Source: Paenibacillus sp. FSL R7-0204 (GTDB taxonomy: Bacteria; Bacillota; Bacilli; Paenibacillales; Paenibacillaceae). Taken from it: 64,000 nt of DNA. Where the stretch lies: NCBI RefSeq assembly GCF_038002225.1, contig NZ_JBBOCA010000001.1:1612001-1676000 (forward strand), in the 5' to 3' direction. A program made the translations under genes and the position numbers. The notes beneath the pieces were generated by a model. That model was not told the origin of the DNA. It was given only the letters and a program-made list of their open reading frames with translations, and did not search any database. Below, in pieces: positions 25,349-33,530 of this stretch. Every line of letters begins with the position of its first letter. The first letter of the stretch is position 1.

Positions 25349-26337
25349 TGGAAGAGCGGGAAGTATCCGTCAGCGGCCGGTCTTCAGCAGGGCGTACTGC
25401 CCCCGGAAGCAGCGGCTCTAAAGGCCGCACCGCCGGACGCGGCACCGCAGTGCGCAGAGGCGCGGCCAAGCAGCGGCCTGCGCAGCGCCGCAGCAAGCCT
25501 GCGGGGGCTGGGCTGGGCCTCTCCCGCTCCAAGCGGAAGCCCGCTTCCGGGCGGCGGGTCCTGCCGCTGCTGGCACCAAAGGGCTCGCTGTCGGTGATTA
25601 TCTCGGCCCGGAATGAGGAGCAGACGTTGCCGAAGCTGCTGGAGCAGGTGGAACGCCTGAAGCCGCAGGAGATTATCGTGGTGCTGAACGGCTGCAGCGA
25701 CCGCAGTTTTCAGCGGACCCGGTTATGCGCTCAGGCGAGCATAGTGTACATTCCGGAATCTGCCGGACATGATGTAGGGCGTTCCCTGGGTGCCAAGCTC
25801 AGCCGGGGAGATATCCTGTTGTTTCTGGATGGCGATATGGTAATCTCCGCCGGGCAGCTGTCTTCCTTTGTGGCTGCGGTGGACCGGGGGGTGGATGTGG
25901 CGCTCAACGACCTTGATCCGCTTCTGCCACCCTTCGGGCTAAGTGATGCGGTTACCCGCTGCAAGCTCTACCTGAATCAGGTTCTGGGCCGCCCGGATCT
26001 TGGAGCAAGCTCCATGACAGCCGTTCCGCATGCCTTATCCCGCCGGGCGCTGGAGAGAATCGGCTACCGGGAGCTGATGGTGCCGCCTCGGGCGCTGGCG
26101 CTCTCCATTATGGGCCGCCTGCGGGTAGAGAAGGCCGGAGGGGTGAATGTGATTAAGCAGAACCGGCTGCGCCAGGGCAACACGGGAGCCGGGAATGCCA
26201 TGGAGCAGCTGATTGCCGGTGATCATGCGGAAGCTCTGGTCTGCGTGATTGCCCGCCAGCAGAGCAGCGGACAGCTCTCGGCCGAGAACCTGCTGGAGCA
26301 CCGCCGGCAGATTGCCGCCTGGAGGAACGCGCTATGA
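25345..26337 (+). CDS. Family 2 glycosyltransferase with basic Ser/Gly/Arg-rich N-terminal tail
   Basis: A 330-residue paralogue of the preceding enzyme. It has a longer disordered head of about 75 residues rich in Arg, Lys, Gly and Ser, then the GT-A core: SLSVIISARNEEQTLPKLL, EIIVVLNGCSDRSF, HDVGRSLGAKLSRGDILLFLDGDMVI (DxD) and MTAVPHALSRRALERIG. Start and stop codons overlap both neighbours (ATGA), so the three transferases should be translationally coupled. The basic head is about twice as long as that of the upstream enzyme. The acceptor is unknown; a repeat-rich protein or glycan on the spore surface is the natural guess. Confidence 0.85.
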   Translation: MMEEREVSVSGRSSAGRTAPGSSGSKGRTAGRGTAVRRGAAKQRPAQRRSKPAGAGLGLSRSKRKPASGRRVLPLLAPKGSLSVIISARNEEQTLPKLLEQVERLKPQEIIVVLNGCSDRSFQRTRLCAQASIVYIPESAGHDVGRSLGAKLSRGDILLFLDGDMVISAGQLSSFVAAVDRGVDVALNDLDPLLPPFGLSDAVTRCKLYLNQVLGRPDLGASSMTAVPHALSRRALERIGYRELMVPPRALALSIMGRLRVEKAGGVNVIKQNRLRQGNTGAGNAMEQLIAGDHAEALVCVIARQQSSGQLSAENLLEHRRQIAAWRNAL

Positions 26338-27071
26338 CAATGACGAGCATTATTATTCCTACGTATAACAGGCTCGGGCTGCTGCGCTCCTGCGTCGAAT
26401 CGATCAGAGCGCATACCCGGTCCGCCTATGAGATTATTGTAGTGGACAATGCCTCGGATGATGGTACCGAAGCCTACTGCCGCGCCAGCAAGCTGAAGTT
26501 CATCTCCCTCCCGGAGAACCGCGGTTTTCCGCTGGCCTGCAATATCGGGCTGCAGCTGGCTGCGGGGGAGGAACTGCTGCTGCTGAACAATGACGTTATT
26601 GTGTCGCAAGGCTGGCTGGATAATCTGAAGAGCGCCTTGTACAGTGCCCCTGATATAGGAATTGTCGGACCGTTGACGAATTATGCCAGCGGGCGGCAGC
26701 AGGTACAGACCGGCTATACGGATATTGCAGGCTTCCATGCGGAAGCGCTCCGGGCCAATATTCCTGATGCAGCGAAGTGGCAGGAGACCCGAAGGCTTGT
26801 AGGTCTGTGCTTTTTATTCAAAAGACAGCTTATGGACGCGATCGGCCTGCTCGATGAACGCTTCTCGCCGGGCCATTATGAGGATGACGATTACTGCTAC
26901 CGCGCCCGGCTGCAGGGATACCGGCTGCTGATTACCGGAGATTGCCTGGTTCATCATGAAGGCAGCGCCAGCTTCAAGGAGGTCTATTCCGCCTCATTGC
27001 AGGAGCTGGTGGAGCGCAACCGCAGGATTTTTATGGAGAAATGGCAAGTGGACCCCGCGCAGTTCATCTGA
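26334..27071 (+). CDS. Family 2 glycosyltransferase (rhamnosyltransferase-like)
   Basis: A 245-residue GT2 enzyme without the basic tail of its two upstream neighbours. It begins SIIIPTYNRLGLLRSCVESI, has EIIVVDNASDDGTEAYC, the LLNNDVIV metal-site motif in place of DxD, GPLTNYASGRQ and SPGHYEDDDYCYRARLQGYR. The NND motif and the late EDDDYCYR block are common in rhamnosyl- and related transferases, but the donor cannot be assigned. The start overlaps the previous stop by 4 bases, completing a three-enzyme operon. Confidence 0.88.
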   Translation: MTMTSIIIPTYNRLGLLRSCVESIRAHTRSAYEIIVVDNASDDGTEAYCRASKLKFISLPENRGFPLACNIGLQLAAGEELLLLNNDVIVSQGWLDNLKSALYSAPDIGIVGPLTNYASGRQQVQTGYTDIAGFHAEALRANIPDAAKWQETRRLVGLCFLFKRQLMDAIGLLDERFSPGHYEDDDYCYRARLQGYRLLITGDCLVHHEGSASFKEVYSASLQELVERNRRIFMEKWQVDPAQFI

Positions 27072-27118
27072 GGCCGCTGGCCGAAGGCTAAAGACGTAGA
27101 GAAAGAGGAGGAACGTAA

Positions 27119-27850
27119 GTGAAAGGAGTCATACTGGCAGGCGGAACAGGAACAAGGCTATACCCGCTCACCCGGCTGATGAACAAACATTTGCTTCCGG
27201 TCGGCAAATACCCTATGGTGTGCTACGGGATTGAGCGGCTGCGCCAGGGGGGGATCACCGATATTCTCCTGGTCATCAGCAAACAGTCCGCAGGACAGTA
27301 CACTGACTTTTTGGGCAGCGGCGCGGAGTTCGGCGTCTCCCTGACTTACAAAATCCAGGAAGCGGCAGGCGGCATCGCGGAAGCGCTGGAGCTGGCGGAA
27401 GGATTCATCCTGCCGGGAGAACGGTTTGTCGTGCTGCTGGGGGATAATTTGTTCATGGATAGTCTGGAGCCTTACGTGAAGAGTTATCTGCAGCAGCCAG
27501 CGGGGACCGCGAAGGTGCTCCTGAAGCCTGTTGAGGATGCGCGCAGATACGGGGTTCCGGTGTTTGACAGCGCCGATGCTTCCCTGATTGCTTACATTGA
27601 AGAGAAGCCGGAGCAGCCGAAGACGAAATTCTGTGTTACAGGCATATATATGTACGATGAAGCAGTATTTGATATCATCCGCCGTATTTCGCCTTCCAGA
27701 AGGGGCGAGCTGGAGATTACCGATGTGAACAACCTGTATGCCGTAGAGCGCAAGCTGAGCTATGATGTGCTGCAAGGCTGGTGGAGCGACGCGGGAACCT
27801 TCCAGTCTCTGCGCGAAGCCGGAGATAAGCTGAGAGATACGCTGCCCTGA
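27119..27850 (+). CDS. Sugar-1-phosphate nucleotidyltransferase (RmlA-like)
   Basis: A 243-residue cytoplasmic enzyme that should join a sugar-1-phosphate to an NTP. The N-terminal signature GGTGTRLYPLTRLMNKHLLPVGKYPM and the LLGDN strand are those of glucose-1-phosphate thymidylyltransferases. IEEKPEQPKT and VTGIYMYD follow. It is about 50 residues shorter than classical RmlA, lacking the C-terminal extension, as seen in many RmlA-like stand-alone enzymes. It starts at GTG behind GAGGAGGAACGTAA, 47 bases after the GT2 operon. It probably supplies an activated sugar to the neighbouring transferases. No rmlB or rmlC lies next to it. Confidence 0.85.
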   Translation: MKGVILAGGTGTRLYPLTRLMNKHLLPVGKYPMVCYGIERLRQGGITDILLVISKQSAGQYTDFLGSGAEFGVSLTYKIQEAAGGIAEALELAEGFILPGERFVVLLGDNLFMDSLEPYVKSYLQQPAGTAKVLLKPVEDARRYGVPVFDSADASLIAYIEEKPEQPKTKFCVTGIYMYDEAVFDIIRRISPSRRGELEITDVNNLYAVERKLSYDVLQGWWSDAGTFQSLREAGDKLRDTLP

Positions 27851-27867
27851 GGGGCGGCGTTTTTTTG
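27839..27867 (+). terminator. Terminator overlapping the nucleotidyltransferase stop codon
   Basis: CGCTGCCC (27840-27847) pairs with GGGGCGGCG through one wobble around the TGA stop codon and is followed by seven T residues to 27867. Confidence 0.8.
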
Positions 27868-27899
27868 GTAGGTGAGGGGATTATAGAGGGCGGCTGAGA

Positions 27900-28265
27900 G
27901 GGAAAGGAGAGCGGGTGAGGGGGAAGAGTAGTTGGTCTACATAGGAAGAGGATGGGGATTGAAGGAAACTTAAGAGGTCAAAAGTAACTAAAGGGATAAA
28001 TCCCGTAGAATTCACCGGAAGTGGGCTGGGAGCCGGAATGAAGTGTACAAATGCACCTGAATCCGGCGAAAGTTGGCGTTGGACGGAAATGAGGAGCACT
28101 AATACCCCTGAATCCCACCGTAAGCGGGCGCAGGGGCCAAAAGTCGGCGAAACTCCCCCGGCGGGCTGTGCTTCCATTTCAGCATGCAGTCCTGGGCATA
28201 TAGTCTCTAGTATGCAGCCATTAACTTATCGTCCGCAGCTTATCGTCCGCAGCTTATCGTCCCAG
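27900..28265. repeat. Intergenic repeats: degenerate 60-bp pair and three 14-bp units
   Basis: This 420-base gap holds no supportable gene. Two degenerate copies of a roughly 60-base element (about 28030-28085 and 28086-28140, both with CACCTGAATCC- or CCCCTGAATCC-like cores) are followed by three tandem 14-bp units, CTTATCGTCCGCAG, at 28225-28265. The third unit is shortened. Confidence 0.6.
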
Positions 28266-28291
28266 CTGGGCAGCCACCCAACTCATCACCA

Positions 28292-28816
28292 TCAGCTACT
28301 GGCTGGCCGAGCAATTCTCCACCAGAACAAATCCTCGGTTTCCCGGTACAGCTCCGCACCCAGGTGCTGCAGGACACGGTGGGAGGCGAAGTTATCCTTC
28401 TCGGTATCTGCAATGACCCAGCGTGCGCCGGGATGGCTGAAGATCCAGGCGGTGATCTGCCGCAGCGCTTCTGTGGCATAGCCCTGGCCCCAGTATCTCT
28501 CGTCCAGGACATAACCAACGATGACCTCCCCTTGCTCGTTCGGGGGGCCTTTGAGAATCAGGAAGCCGATGAGCTGCTGCTGCTCCCGGTGGATGATGGC
28601 CCACATGGTCAGCCAACAGTAGTTCTCTTCATCCTGTAGTACCTTCGCATGCCTGACCCGCAGCGCATAGCGCATCTCTTCATCGTCCAGCAGGGTGGTG
28701 GTGCTCGTCACATTCAAGCCCAGCGCCTGCTCCAGCTCCGAATAATTCTCCAGGGATAAAGCAAGCTCGGCAGCATTCAATGGCCGGAGCCTCAGGTGGT
28801 TGTCCGTATATGTCAT
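28292..28816 (-). CDS. GNAT acetyltransferase, RimJ/RimL type
   Basis: A 174-residue acetyl-CoA-dependent N-acetyltransferase. The acetyl-CoA binding region reads VGYVLDERYWGQGYATEALRQI (Q/R-x-x-G-x-G/A motif), preceded by IGFLILKGPPNEQGEVIVGY and followed by EKDNFASHRVLQHLGAE, the usual RimJ/RimL C-terminal pattern. The start at 28814-28816 is preceded on the minus strand by AGGAGTAGATCGATTTTC. It is transcribed away from the following operon. The substrate is unknown; ribosomal protein or small-molecule amine are both possible. Confidence 0.85.
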   Translation of the reverse strand: MTYTDNHLRLRPLNAAELALSLENYSELEQALGLNVTSTTTLLDDEEMRYALRVRHAKVLQDEENYCWLTMWAIIHREQQQLIGFLILKGPPNEQGEVIVGYVLDERYWGQGYATEALRQITAWIFSHPGARWVIADTEKDNFASHRVLQHLGAELYRETEDLFWWRIARPASS

Positions 28817-28865
28817 GAAAATCGATCTACTCCTTTATTCTAGTATACATATAATAAAGAACATT

Positions 28866-28997
28866 ATGACTAAGAAACAAACTCATGATCTGCTGAAGCA
28901 CGGACTAATAGTCCGAATTGTTGGCTTTGCCAGTGAAGCAAAGAATGAATCCTCCTTGTATATGTTGATCAAACGATTGATGATGTCCTTTAAGTAA
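28866..28997 (+). CDS. Possible 43-residue small protein, doubtful
   Basis: ATG at 28866 opens a 43-codon frame (starting MTKKQTHDLLKHGL, ending SSLYMLIKRLMMSFK). It is basic and partly amphipathic, lying in AT-rich DNA between the GNAT gene and the ubiA operon. There is no good ribosome binding site (TAAAGAACATT) and I recognise no family, so it may not be translated. Confidence 0.2.
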   Translation: MTKKQTHDLLKHGLIVRIVGFASEAKNESSLYMLIKRLMMSFK

Positions 28998-29101
28998 TGG
29001 AATGCGCATGAATGACACGACCAGGAAAATTGTGTTATGTTAATCAGAAGTGAAATCAGAAATCTTCAAAATATAGAACCCGAGATATAAGGAGGCCCCT
29101 T

Positions 29102-29998
29102 TTGCAACCCCAATCTAATATCAGTATAAACAGACGGATTTTTTGGCTTTTAATTAAGCAAATGAGGCCTAAACAATGGACAAAGAATTTGCTTATTTTT
29201 GCCGCGCCATTGTTTTCTTTTGAAGTAGTAACTACTGCCGATATTTTTTACACTTTTTCAGGTTTCCTGCTCCTATGTTTTATATCAGGTTGCGTATACA
29301 TCGTTAATGATTACATCGATATTGAATCTGATCAGAATCATCCTGTAAAACGGAATCGTCCCATGGCTTCAGGAGAATTGAACCCCGGTATTGCCTTAAT
29401 CTTTGGGGCCCTTATTGTTATATTGTCTTTGTCCCTAGCGTATGTATTAAATCCGTTGTTTTCTCTTTTGCTAGTTTTCTATTTTTGTATAAATGTTGCT
29501 TACTCGTTACGTCTTAAAAATGTTGTTATCATTGATATCATGATTATTGCAGCGGGCTTTGTATTACGGGCAATTGCTGGCGGACTTGTTATTCATGTTC
29601 CCTTTACGCCCTGGTTTTTATTATGCACTATGCTGCTTTCTCTTTTTCTCGCAATTGGGAAAAGAAGACATGAGCTTTTTTTGCTTGGAAATGAAAAGGC
29701 TGCACATCGTAAAGTGCTAGAGAATTATTCTTTTGAACTATTAGATCAATTAAGCAGTATTGTAACAACAGCTACGATAATTAGCTATTCATTGTTTACA
29801 TTTACATCTGGACGAACTATACAATTAATGTGGACCATACCTTTGGTTATTTACGGTGTCTTCAGATATTTATATTTGATCCATATAGAAAATAAAGGCG
29901 GAGCCCCGGATAAAGTATTATTTGAGGATAAGCACATCCTGATTACAGTTGTCCTCTATGTAGTCAGTGTAATTTTAATTTTATATTATTTTGAATAG
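29102..29998 (+). CDS. UbiA-family polyprenyl-phosphate phosphoribosyltransferase (DPPR synthase-like)
   Basis: A 298-residue integral membrane prenyltransferase. Its first Asp-rich motif, NDYIDIESDQNHPVKRNRP, and second region, YSLRLKNVVIIDIMIIAAG followed by RAIAGG, match the subgroup that transfers phosphoribose from PRPP to a polyprenyl phosphate (Rv3806c/DPPR synthase of mycobacteria), rather than quinone-forming UbiA/MenA. RPKQWTKNLLIF at the N terminus also fits. It starts at TTG 29102 behind AAGGAGGCCCCTT. The DNA is AT-rich, unlike the flanks. It heads a five-gene operon with tight spacing. The expected product is a polyprenyl-phospho-ribose 5-phosphate on the inner membrane face, which the next gene could dephosphorylate. 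Confidence 0.85.
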   Translation: MQPQSNISINRRIFWLLIKQMRPKQWTKNLLIFAAPLFSFEVVTTADIFYTFSGFLLLCFISGCVYIVNDYIDIESDQNHPVKRNRPMASGELNPGIALIFGALIVILSLSLAYVLNPLFSLLLVFYFCINVAYSLRLKNVVIIDIMIIAAGFVLRAIAGGLVIHVPFTPWFLLCTMLLSLFLAIGKRRHELFLLGNEKAAHRKVLENYSFELLDQLSSIVTTATIISYSLFTFTSGRTIQLMWTIPLVIYGVFRYLYLIHIENKGGAPDKVLFEDKHILITVVLYVVSVILILYYFE

Positions 29999-30015
29999 GC
30001 TGAAGGGGAATCTAA

Positions 30016-30648
30016 ATGTATCTGAAGCTCGCCTTATTTGATATTGACAAGACGATTATTGATAAAGATTCTATGTTTTCATTCTTGTTTTATGGACTAA
30101 GAAAGACCCCCACTTCTTTCCATATGTTCATTCTTGCCGGATTATATGCTGTTCTTTATCGGTTGAATTGTATATCTGCTGAAGTTGCTAAAAGTGCCTT
30201 TTTTAGTTTTATGAAATATATGAATGATAATGATCTTAAGCACTTTTTCAATACCAAACTTAAACCTCACATTTATAGACAAGCCTTAGAGGAGATTCGC
30301 CTTAGGAAACGGGAAGGTTATCATATACTTCTGGTTACAGCGTCCCCAATTGCCTACATGAAATATTTTGAAGAGCTAAATGAAGTGGATGGTGTAATTG
30401 GAACAGAGCTTTTGTTTGAGAAGGGACATTATACAGGTACTATCCAGGGGAATAACTGTAAAGGTGAAGAAAAGGTAGTGCGCATAAAGGGTTATTTAAA
30501 AGAGAAGAAGATTACAGTAGATTACAATAATTCATGTGCGTATTCTGATTCCTTATCCGACATGCCAATGCTTAATCTGGTGAAACAAAGATATATAATT
30601 AACTCTAATAATGCAGCGGGTTGTGAGGTATTGAAATGGAGCAACTGA
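30016..30648 (+). CDS. HAD-IB phosphatase, candidate polyprenyl-phosphoribose phosphatase
   Basis: A 210-residue HAD-superfamily phosphatase with motif I LFDIDKTIID (nucleophile and general-acid Asp), motif II LLVTASP, a lysine near GNNCKGEEK and motif III YSDSLSDMPML. This layout is subfamily IB, like SerB. It lies 17 bases after the UbiA gene and overlaps the next by 13 bases. HAD domains fused to or beside DPPR-synthase-like UbiA proteins are known in other bacteria and are thought to remove the 5-phosphate of the lipid-linked ribose. That role is inferred from position. A general phosphoserine-type phosphatase is the alternative. Confidence 0.8.
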   Translation: MYLKLALFDIDKTIIDKDSMFSFLFYGLRKTPTSFHMFILAGLYAVLYRLNCISAEVAKSAFFSFMKYMNDNDLKHFFNTKLKPHIYRQALEEIRLRKREGYHILLVTASPIAYMKYFEELNEVDGVIGTELLFEKGHYTGTIQGNNCKGEEKVVRIKGYLKEKKITVDYNNSCAYSDSLSDMPMLNLVKQRYIINSNNAAGCEVLKWSN

Positions 30649-30974
30649 CAAAGGTGAAAAAGGGGTCTATCGGAAAATGGTTTATGATTATTTCAGCCTT
30701 TTTGACAGCAACTGGACAGTTATTTTGGAAATGGGGTCATAGCAATATCATTTATATGGCCCTAGGCTTTGTATGTTACGGAATTGGGGCATTTTTTATG
30801 ATAAGCTCATTTAAATTTTTGAAACTATCTGTGGCTTATCCCCTCATGTGTACAAGTTACATTATCGCTCTGGTTTATGGCGGGTTATTTCTTGGGGAAC
30901 CCATTACGTTGAAGAAATTGGTGGCTGTTACTCTTCTAGGGATAGGAGTGAGCGTAACCACCTATGAAAAATGA
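30636..30974 (+). CDS. SMR/ArnE-like small membrane protein, flippase half 1
   Basis: A 112-residue protein with four membrane helices and the EamA/SMR pattern: TGQLFWKWG in helix 1, LSVAYPLMCTSYIIAL at helix 3, and LFLGEPITLKKLVAVTLLGIGV at helix 4. The closest functional model I know is ArnE/ArnF, which form a heterodimer that flips undecaprenyl-phosphate-aminoarabinose. It overlaps both neighbours and is followed at once by a second SMR-type gene, as arnE and arnF are. Confidence 0.78.
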   Translation: MEQLTKVKKGSIGKWFMIISAFLTATGQLFWKWGHSNIIYMALGFVCYGIGAFFMISSFKFLKLSVAYPLMCTSYIIALVYGGLFLGEPITLKKLVAVTLLGIGVSVTTYEK

Positions 30975-31284
30975 ACAATTCTTATATTTGCTTCTTGTAA
31001 TTATGACGATATTGGGTTCTTTAGGGAGTGTCTTTTTTAAAAGTTTTACTGAGAAAAAACAATTTTATCTCCTGTTTTTTGGATTTTTTTTATATGGAGG
31101 CGGTGCTTTGCTCAATATTTATTTGCTGAGAAGACTGCCTTATACTTTAGTAGTTCCAGCGAATTCCCTTACTTTTTTGTGGACAATAATATTAGCAAAA
31201 GTCTTTTTTAAGGAAACTATAGGTATTATGAAAATATCAGGTTTTATTTTCATAATTTCGGGTCTTTTTTTACTGGTAAACTAA
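30964..31284 (+). CDS. SMR/ArnF-like small membrane protein, flippase half 2
   Basis: A 106-residue protein with four membrane helices, overlapping the preceding SMR gene by 11 bases. Helix 1 has LGSLGSVFFKSF, helix 3 LPYTLVVPANSLTFLWTIILAKVFFKE and helix 4 ISGFIFIISGLFLLVN. It is diverged from its neighbour, which suggests an obligate heterodimer of opposite orientation. Within the operon the natural substrate would be the polyprenyl-phospho-sugar made by the first two genes; this is inference. Confidence 0.72.
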   Translation: MKNEQFLYLLLVIMTILGSLGSVFFKSFTEKKQFYLLFFGFFLYGGGALLNIYLLRRLPYTLVVPANSLTFLWTIILAKVFFKETIGIMKISGFIFIISGLFLLVN

Positions 31285-31314
31285 AAATGAATAAATGAAA
31301 GATTGGAGATTATT

Positions 31315-32613
31315 ATGTCGTTTTATACTTATTATTTCAAGGATAAAAAGGATAACTATATAGCAGCAGCAGTAGGGCTTGTTTTATTCTTGGGTTATCT
31401 GCTTATTAACATGCCTTACATTCAGTACATCAAAGAGAACGCTGATATGCTATCTGTCTTCAATCCATTCTACGGTGCTCCATTTTCTTTAAACTTGTTT
31501 AACTTTGACCCCTCAGTGGAATATGGCAGCCTTACTTCATCTATCATTCATCCACTATATAATTTTCTTACAGCTCCGCTTAACTATTTATCAGTTCATT
31601 CTGTTGGTAATTTGTTTTTTCTTTTGCTGCAGTCCATATTGAATGCATTGGGCACTGCTATTCTTTTTTTCATTATGCGCAAGAGCGGATCATCTCGGGG
31701 GATTTCGGCTTTTTTCTCAATTCTTTTTGGTGTATGTTCTTATACATTGTTTTCTTCATTAATCCCAGATTCGTATCCCTACGCTCAACTAATTATGATT
31801 TTATCTGCTGCATACCTATATAAATCTCGTGATTTATCTTCATTCCCAGTTATTCCGGGAGCATTATTGATTTTGCTGAATTTTGGGATTACCTCCACAA
31901 ATTTAATTACATTTACTGGTGCCTTATTTGTAAGCATATATAATTCTAGCTATAGGATGGAGACGTTGAAACGTTTTTTGAGGATCATGATTTTTTCATT
32001 ACTTTTGCTCATATTCTTTACGGGGTTACAATACGCCCTATTTTCTGGGAAAACATGGGTTTCGAATGTCGGAGGAGGCCTATCGAATGGTGCCTTTGGT
32101 TATATATCCCCTTTTTCACTTGCTCATCATTCTGAATTATTTCATATGTTAGTGGTCAACCCGGTTCTTACGCCAGAAATTTCATTAATAGATCCGAAAA
32201 TTGTTGCCTTTGCCTCGAATATCAGTGCACCTCATCCAATCTACGTACAATTTGCAGGCTTCGGGATAACTGTTCTGGCTATACTGGGGTTCATCCGAGG
32301 TATTCGTAATCGAGAAGTTTGGTCATTGATGATTTATCCCCTTTTTGCAATTTTCTTGCATATAGTCATTGGTTTTGGTCTTGCGGCATACAAATACGAT
32401 CTGTATTTATACGCGGGACATTATCTATTTGCAATCTTCCTTCTTGCCAGTTTTTTTGTAAGGACAGTAACGAATGTTAAGCTAAAAAAAGTGTGTTCTT
32501 CCTTTATCATCTTGTTGATTATTGTGACAATGGCTAACAATATAGTTAAGCATTATTCAACGTTAGATTACATTAAGTCATCATATATCAAGCTTGAGAA
32601 TCAATCAGATTAA
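31315..32613 (+). CDS. Multi-span membrane protein, GT-C-like glycosyltransferase candidate
   Basis: A 432-residue membrane protein with about eleven hydrophobic segments. The start was placed at ATG 31315 because TTGGAGA precedes it; an upstream TTG at 31303 lies inside that binding site. The first external loop (residues about 35-80) contains NPFYGAPFSLNLFNFDPSVEYG, with acidic and aromatic residues of the kind that line GT-C active sites, and SLIPDSYPYAQL follows later. I do not recognise a named family. Position at the end of the lipid-linked sugar operon suggests it transfers the flipped sugar on the outside. An unrelated membrane protein is possible. Confidence 0.6.
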   Translation: MSFYTYYFKDKKDNYIAAAVGLVLFLGYLLINMPYIQYIKENADMLSVFNPFYGAPFSLNLFNFDPSVEYGSLTSSIIHPLYNFLTAPLNYLSVHSVGNLFFLLLQSILNALGTAILFFIMRKSGSSRGISAFFSILFGVCSYTLFSSLIPDSYPYAQLIMILSAAYLYKSRDLSSFPVIPGALLILLNFGITSTNLITFTGALFVSIYNSSYRMETLKRFLRIMIFSLLLLIFFTGLQYALFSGKTWVSNVGGGLSNGAFGYISPFSLAHHSELFHMLVVNPVLTPEISLIDPKIVAFASNISAPHPIYVQFAGFGITVLAILGFIRGIRNREVWSLMIYPLFAIFLHIVIGFGLAAYKYDLYLYAGHYLFAIFLLASFFVRTVTNVKLKKVCSSFIILLIIVTMANNIVKHYSTLDYIKSSYIKLENQSD

Positions 32614-32645
32614 TGGATACAAGAGTGAATGCCGGATGTTCAATA

Positions 32646-32695
32646 AAAATAAAGCCGCGAGTCTCTTATAGAGAGAATTGCGGCTTTATTTTTTT
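32646..32695 (+). terminator. Rho-independent terminator of the ubiA operon
   Basis: AAATAAAGCCGC (32648-32659) pairs with GCGGCTTTATTT, followed by more T residues. The loop contains a further small CTCT/AGAG hairpin. This marks the end of the five-gene operon. Confidence 0.9.
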
Positions 32696-32813
32696 GGTGA
32701 TCACCATAATAAGATATTGCACTCGCTTGGGTATAATTGCTTCCTGACTTCCTTCTATTAGCTTGAATATCTATGTCTTTCAAAATTAAAGTTTTACTAA
32801 TTGATGTTGCGGC

Positions 32814-32841
32814 ACCGTCAAGGCGGATGCCGCATATGCTG
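32814..32841 (+). promoter_or_regulatory. Possible SigK-type promoter for the small-protein operon
   Basis: ACC (32814-32816) and CATATGCTG (32833-32841) are 16 bases apart, close to SigK consensus. GGCGGATGC precedes the -10-like element directly, as also seen near 42187. The first small gene starts 26 bases on. Confidence 0.45.
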
Positions 32842-32867
32842 TAGCAGGGCGTTTGAGCAAAGGAGAC

Positions 32868-33161
32868 ATGAAGGTGCAGAGTAAAATTACAAAAGTCCTG
32901 CAGCACATGGCCCATACGCACGAACAAATGGCACGGATTCTCGACGCCGAACGCCACGTAGCCGTCCGTATGTCGCAAATAGTTCACGATCTGCCGGATG
33001 CGGACCCTGATTTCGGCGGATTCAGTGGGCTGGTGGAAAGCTCAGGTCAAGTCAACAAAAACATCATTGCTTACCTCAATGCACTTGCCGATCTCGAAGA
33101 GGCGATGGCTGAGGGAGTGGGCAGGGTCATCAAGGAATTAAACGGTCAGGAAGAAGAGTAA
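32868..33161 (+). CDS. Small helical protein A of a three-gene paralogous set
   Basis: A 97-residue, mostly helical, soluble protein of unknown function. AAAGGAG lies just upstream of ATG 32868. A GTG six bases further on (32874) has better spacing, so the exact start is uncertain, and an upstream TTG at 32853 has no binding site. The core, HTHEQMARILDAERHVAVRM, is echoed in the next two genes (IAMILEAKAVEAEKV and LAAILESIAEVTGQS). It ends with an acidic tail (NGQEEE). Its position inside a sporulation-glycan locus and behind a SigK-like site suggests a spore-layer role, but nothing in the sequence names one. Confidence 0.7.
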   Translation: MKVQSKITKVLQHMAHTHEQMARILDAERHVAVRMSQIVHDLPDADPDFGGFSGLVESSGQVNKNIIAYLNALADLEEAMAEGVGRVIKELNGQEEE

Positions 33162-33194
33162 GGATAACGTGTAACCTGAGCAAGGAGGCGGAGG

Positions 33195-33530
33195 ATGAGC
33201 AGAGAAAAGGCATATCTGCAAATGCTGGAGTCGACCGCTGCCATCCAGTGGAACATCGCGATGATTCTCGAGGCCAAAGCGGTGGAAGCGGAAAAAGTGA
33301 AGCAGTGGACCCATCATCACATCCACGCTAGAGCATTCGACTCCCACGAAGACCAGCTGAAGGAATCCATCTCTATTCACGAGGTAATCGTGGAAATGGT
33401 AGAGGGGCTGACGAAGCTGGAGAACGGGCTGTACAGCAACCTGAAGGCGGTGCTGGGCAGCGGGGAAGACGAGGGCGGCGATTTCGGCGGGGATGGCGAG
33501 GGCTTCAGCTTCGGGGACGACAGCAAATGA
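33195..33530 (+). CDS. Small helical protein B with acidic Gly-rich tail
   Basis: A 111-residue protein with the same helical core as its neighbours (AAIQWNIAMILEAKAVEAEKV) and a second helix pair after a His-rich turn (THHHIHARAF). The last 25 residues are Gly/Asp/Glu-rich (SGEDEGGDFGGDGEGFSFGDD), giving a highly acidic tail that could pair with the Arg-rich protein two genes downstream. AAGGAGGCGGAGG precedes the ATG. The stop overlaps the next start by 4 bases. I recognise no named family. Confidence 0.72.
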   Translation: MSREKAYLQMLESTAAIQWNIAMILEAKAVEAEKVKQWTHHHIHARAFDSHEDQLKESISIHEVIVEMVEGLTKLENGLYSNLKAVLGSGEDEGGDFGGDGEGFSFGDDSK

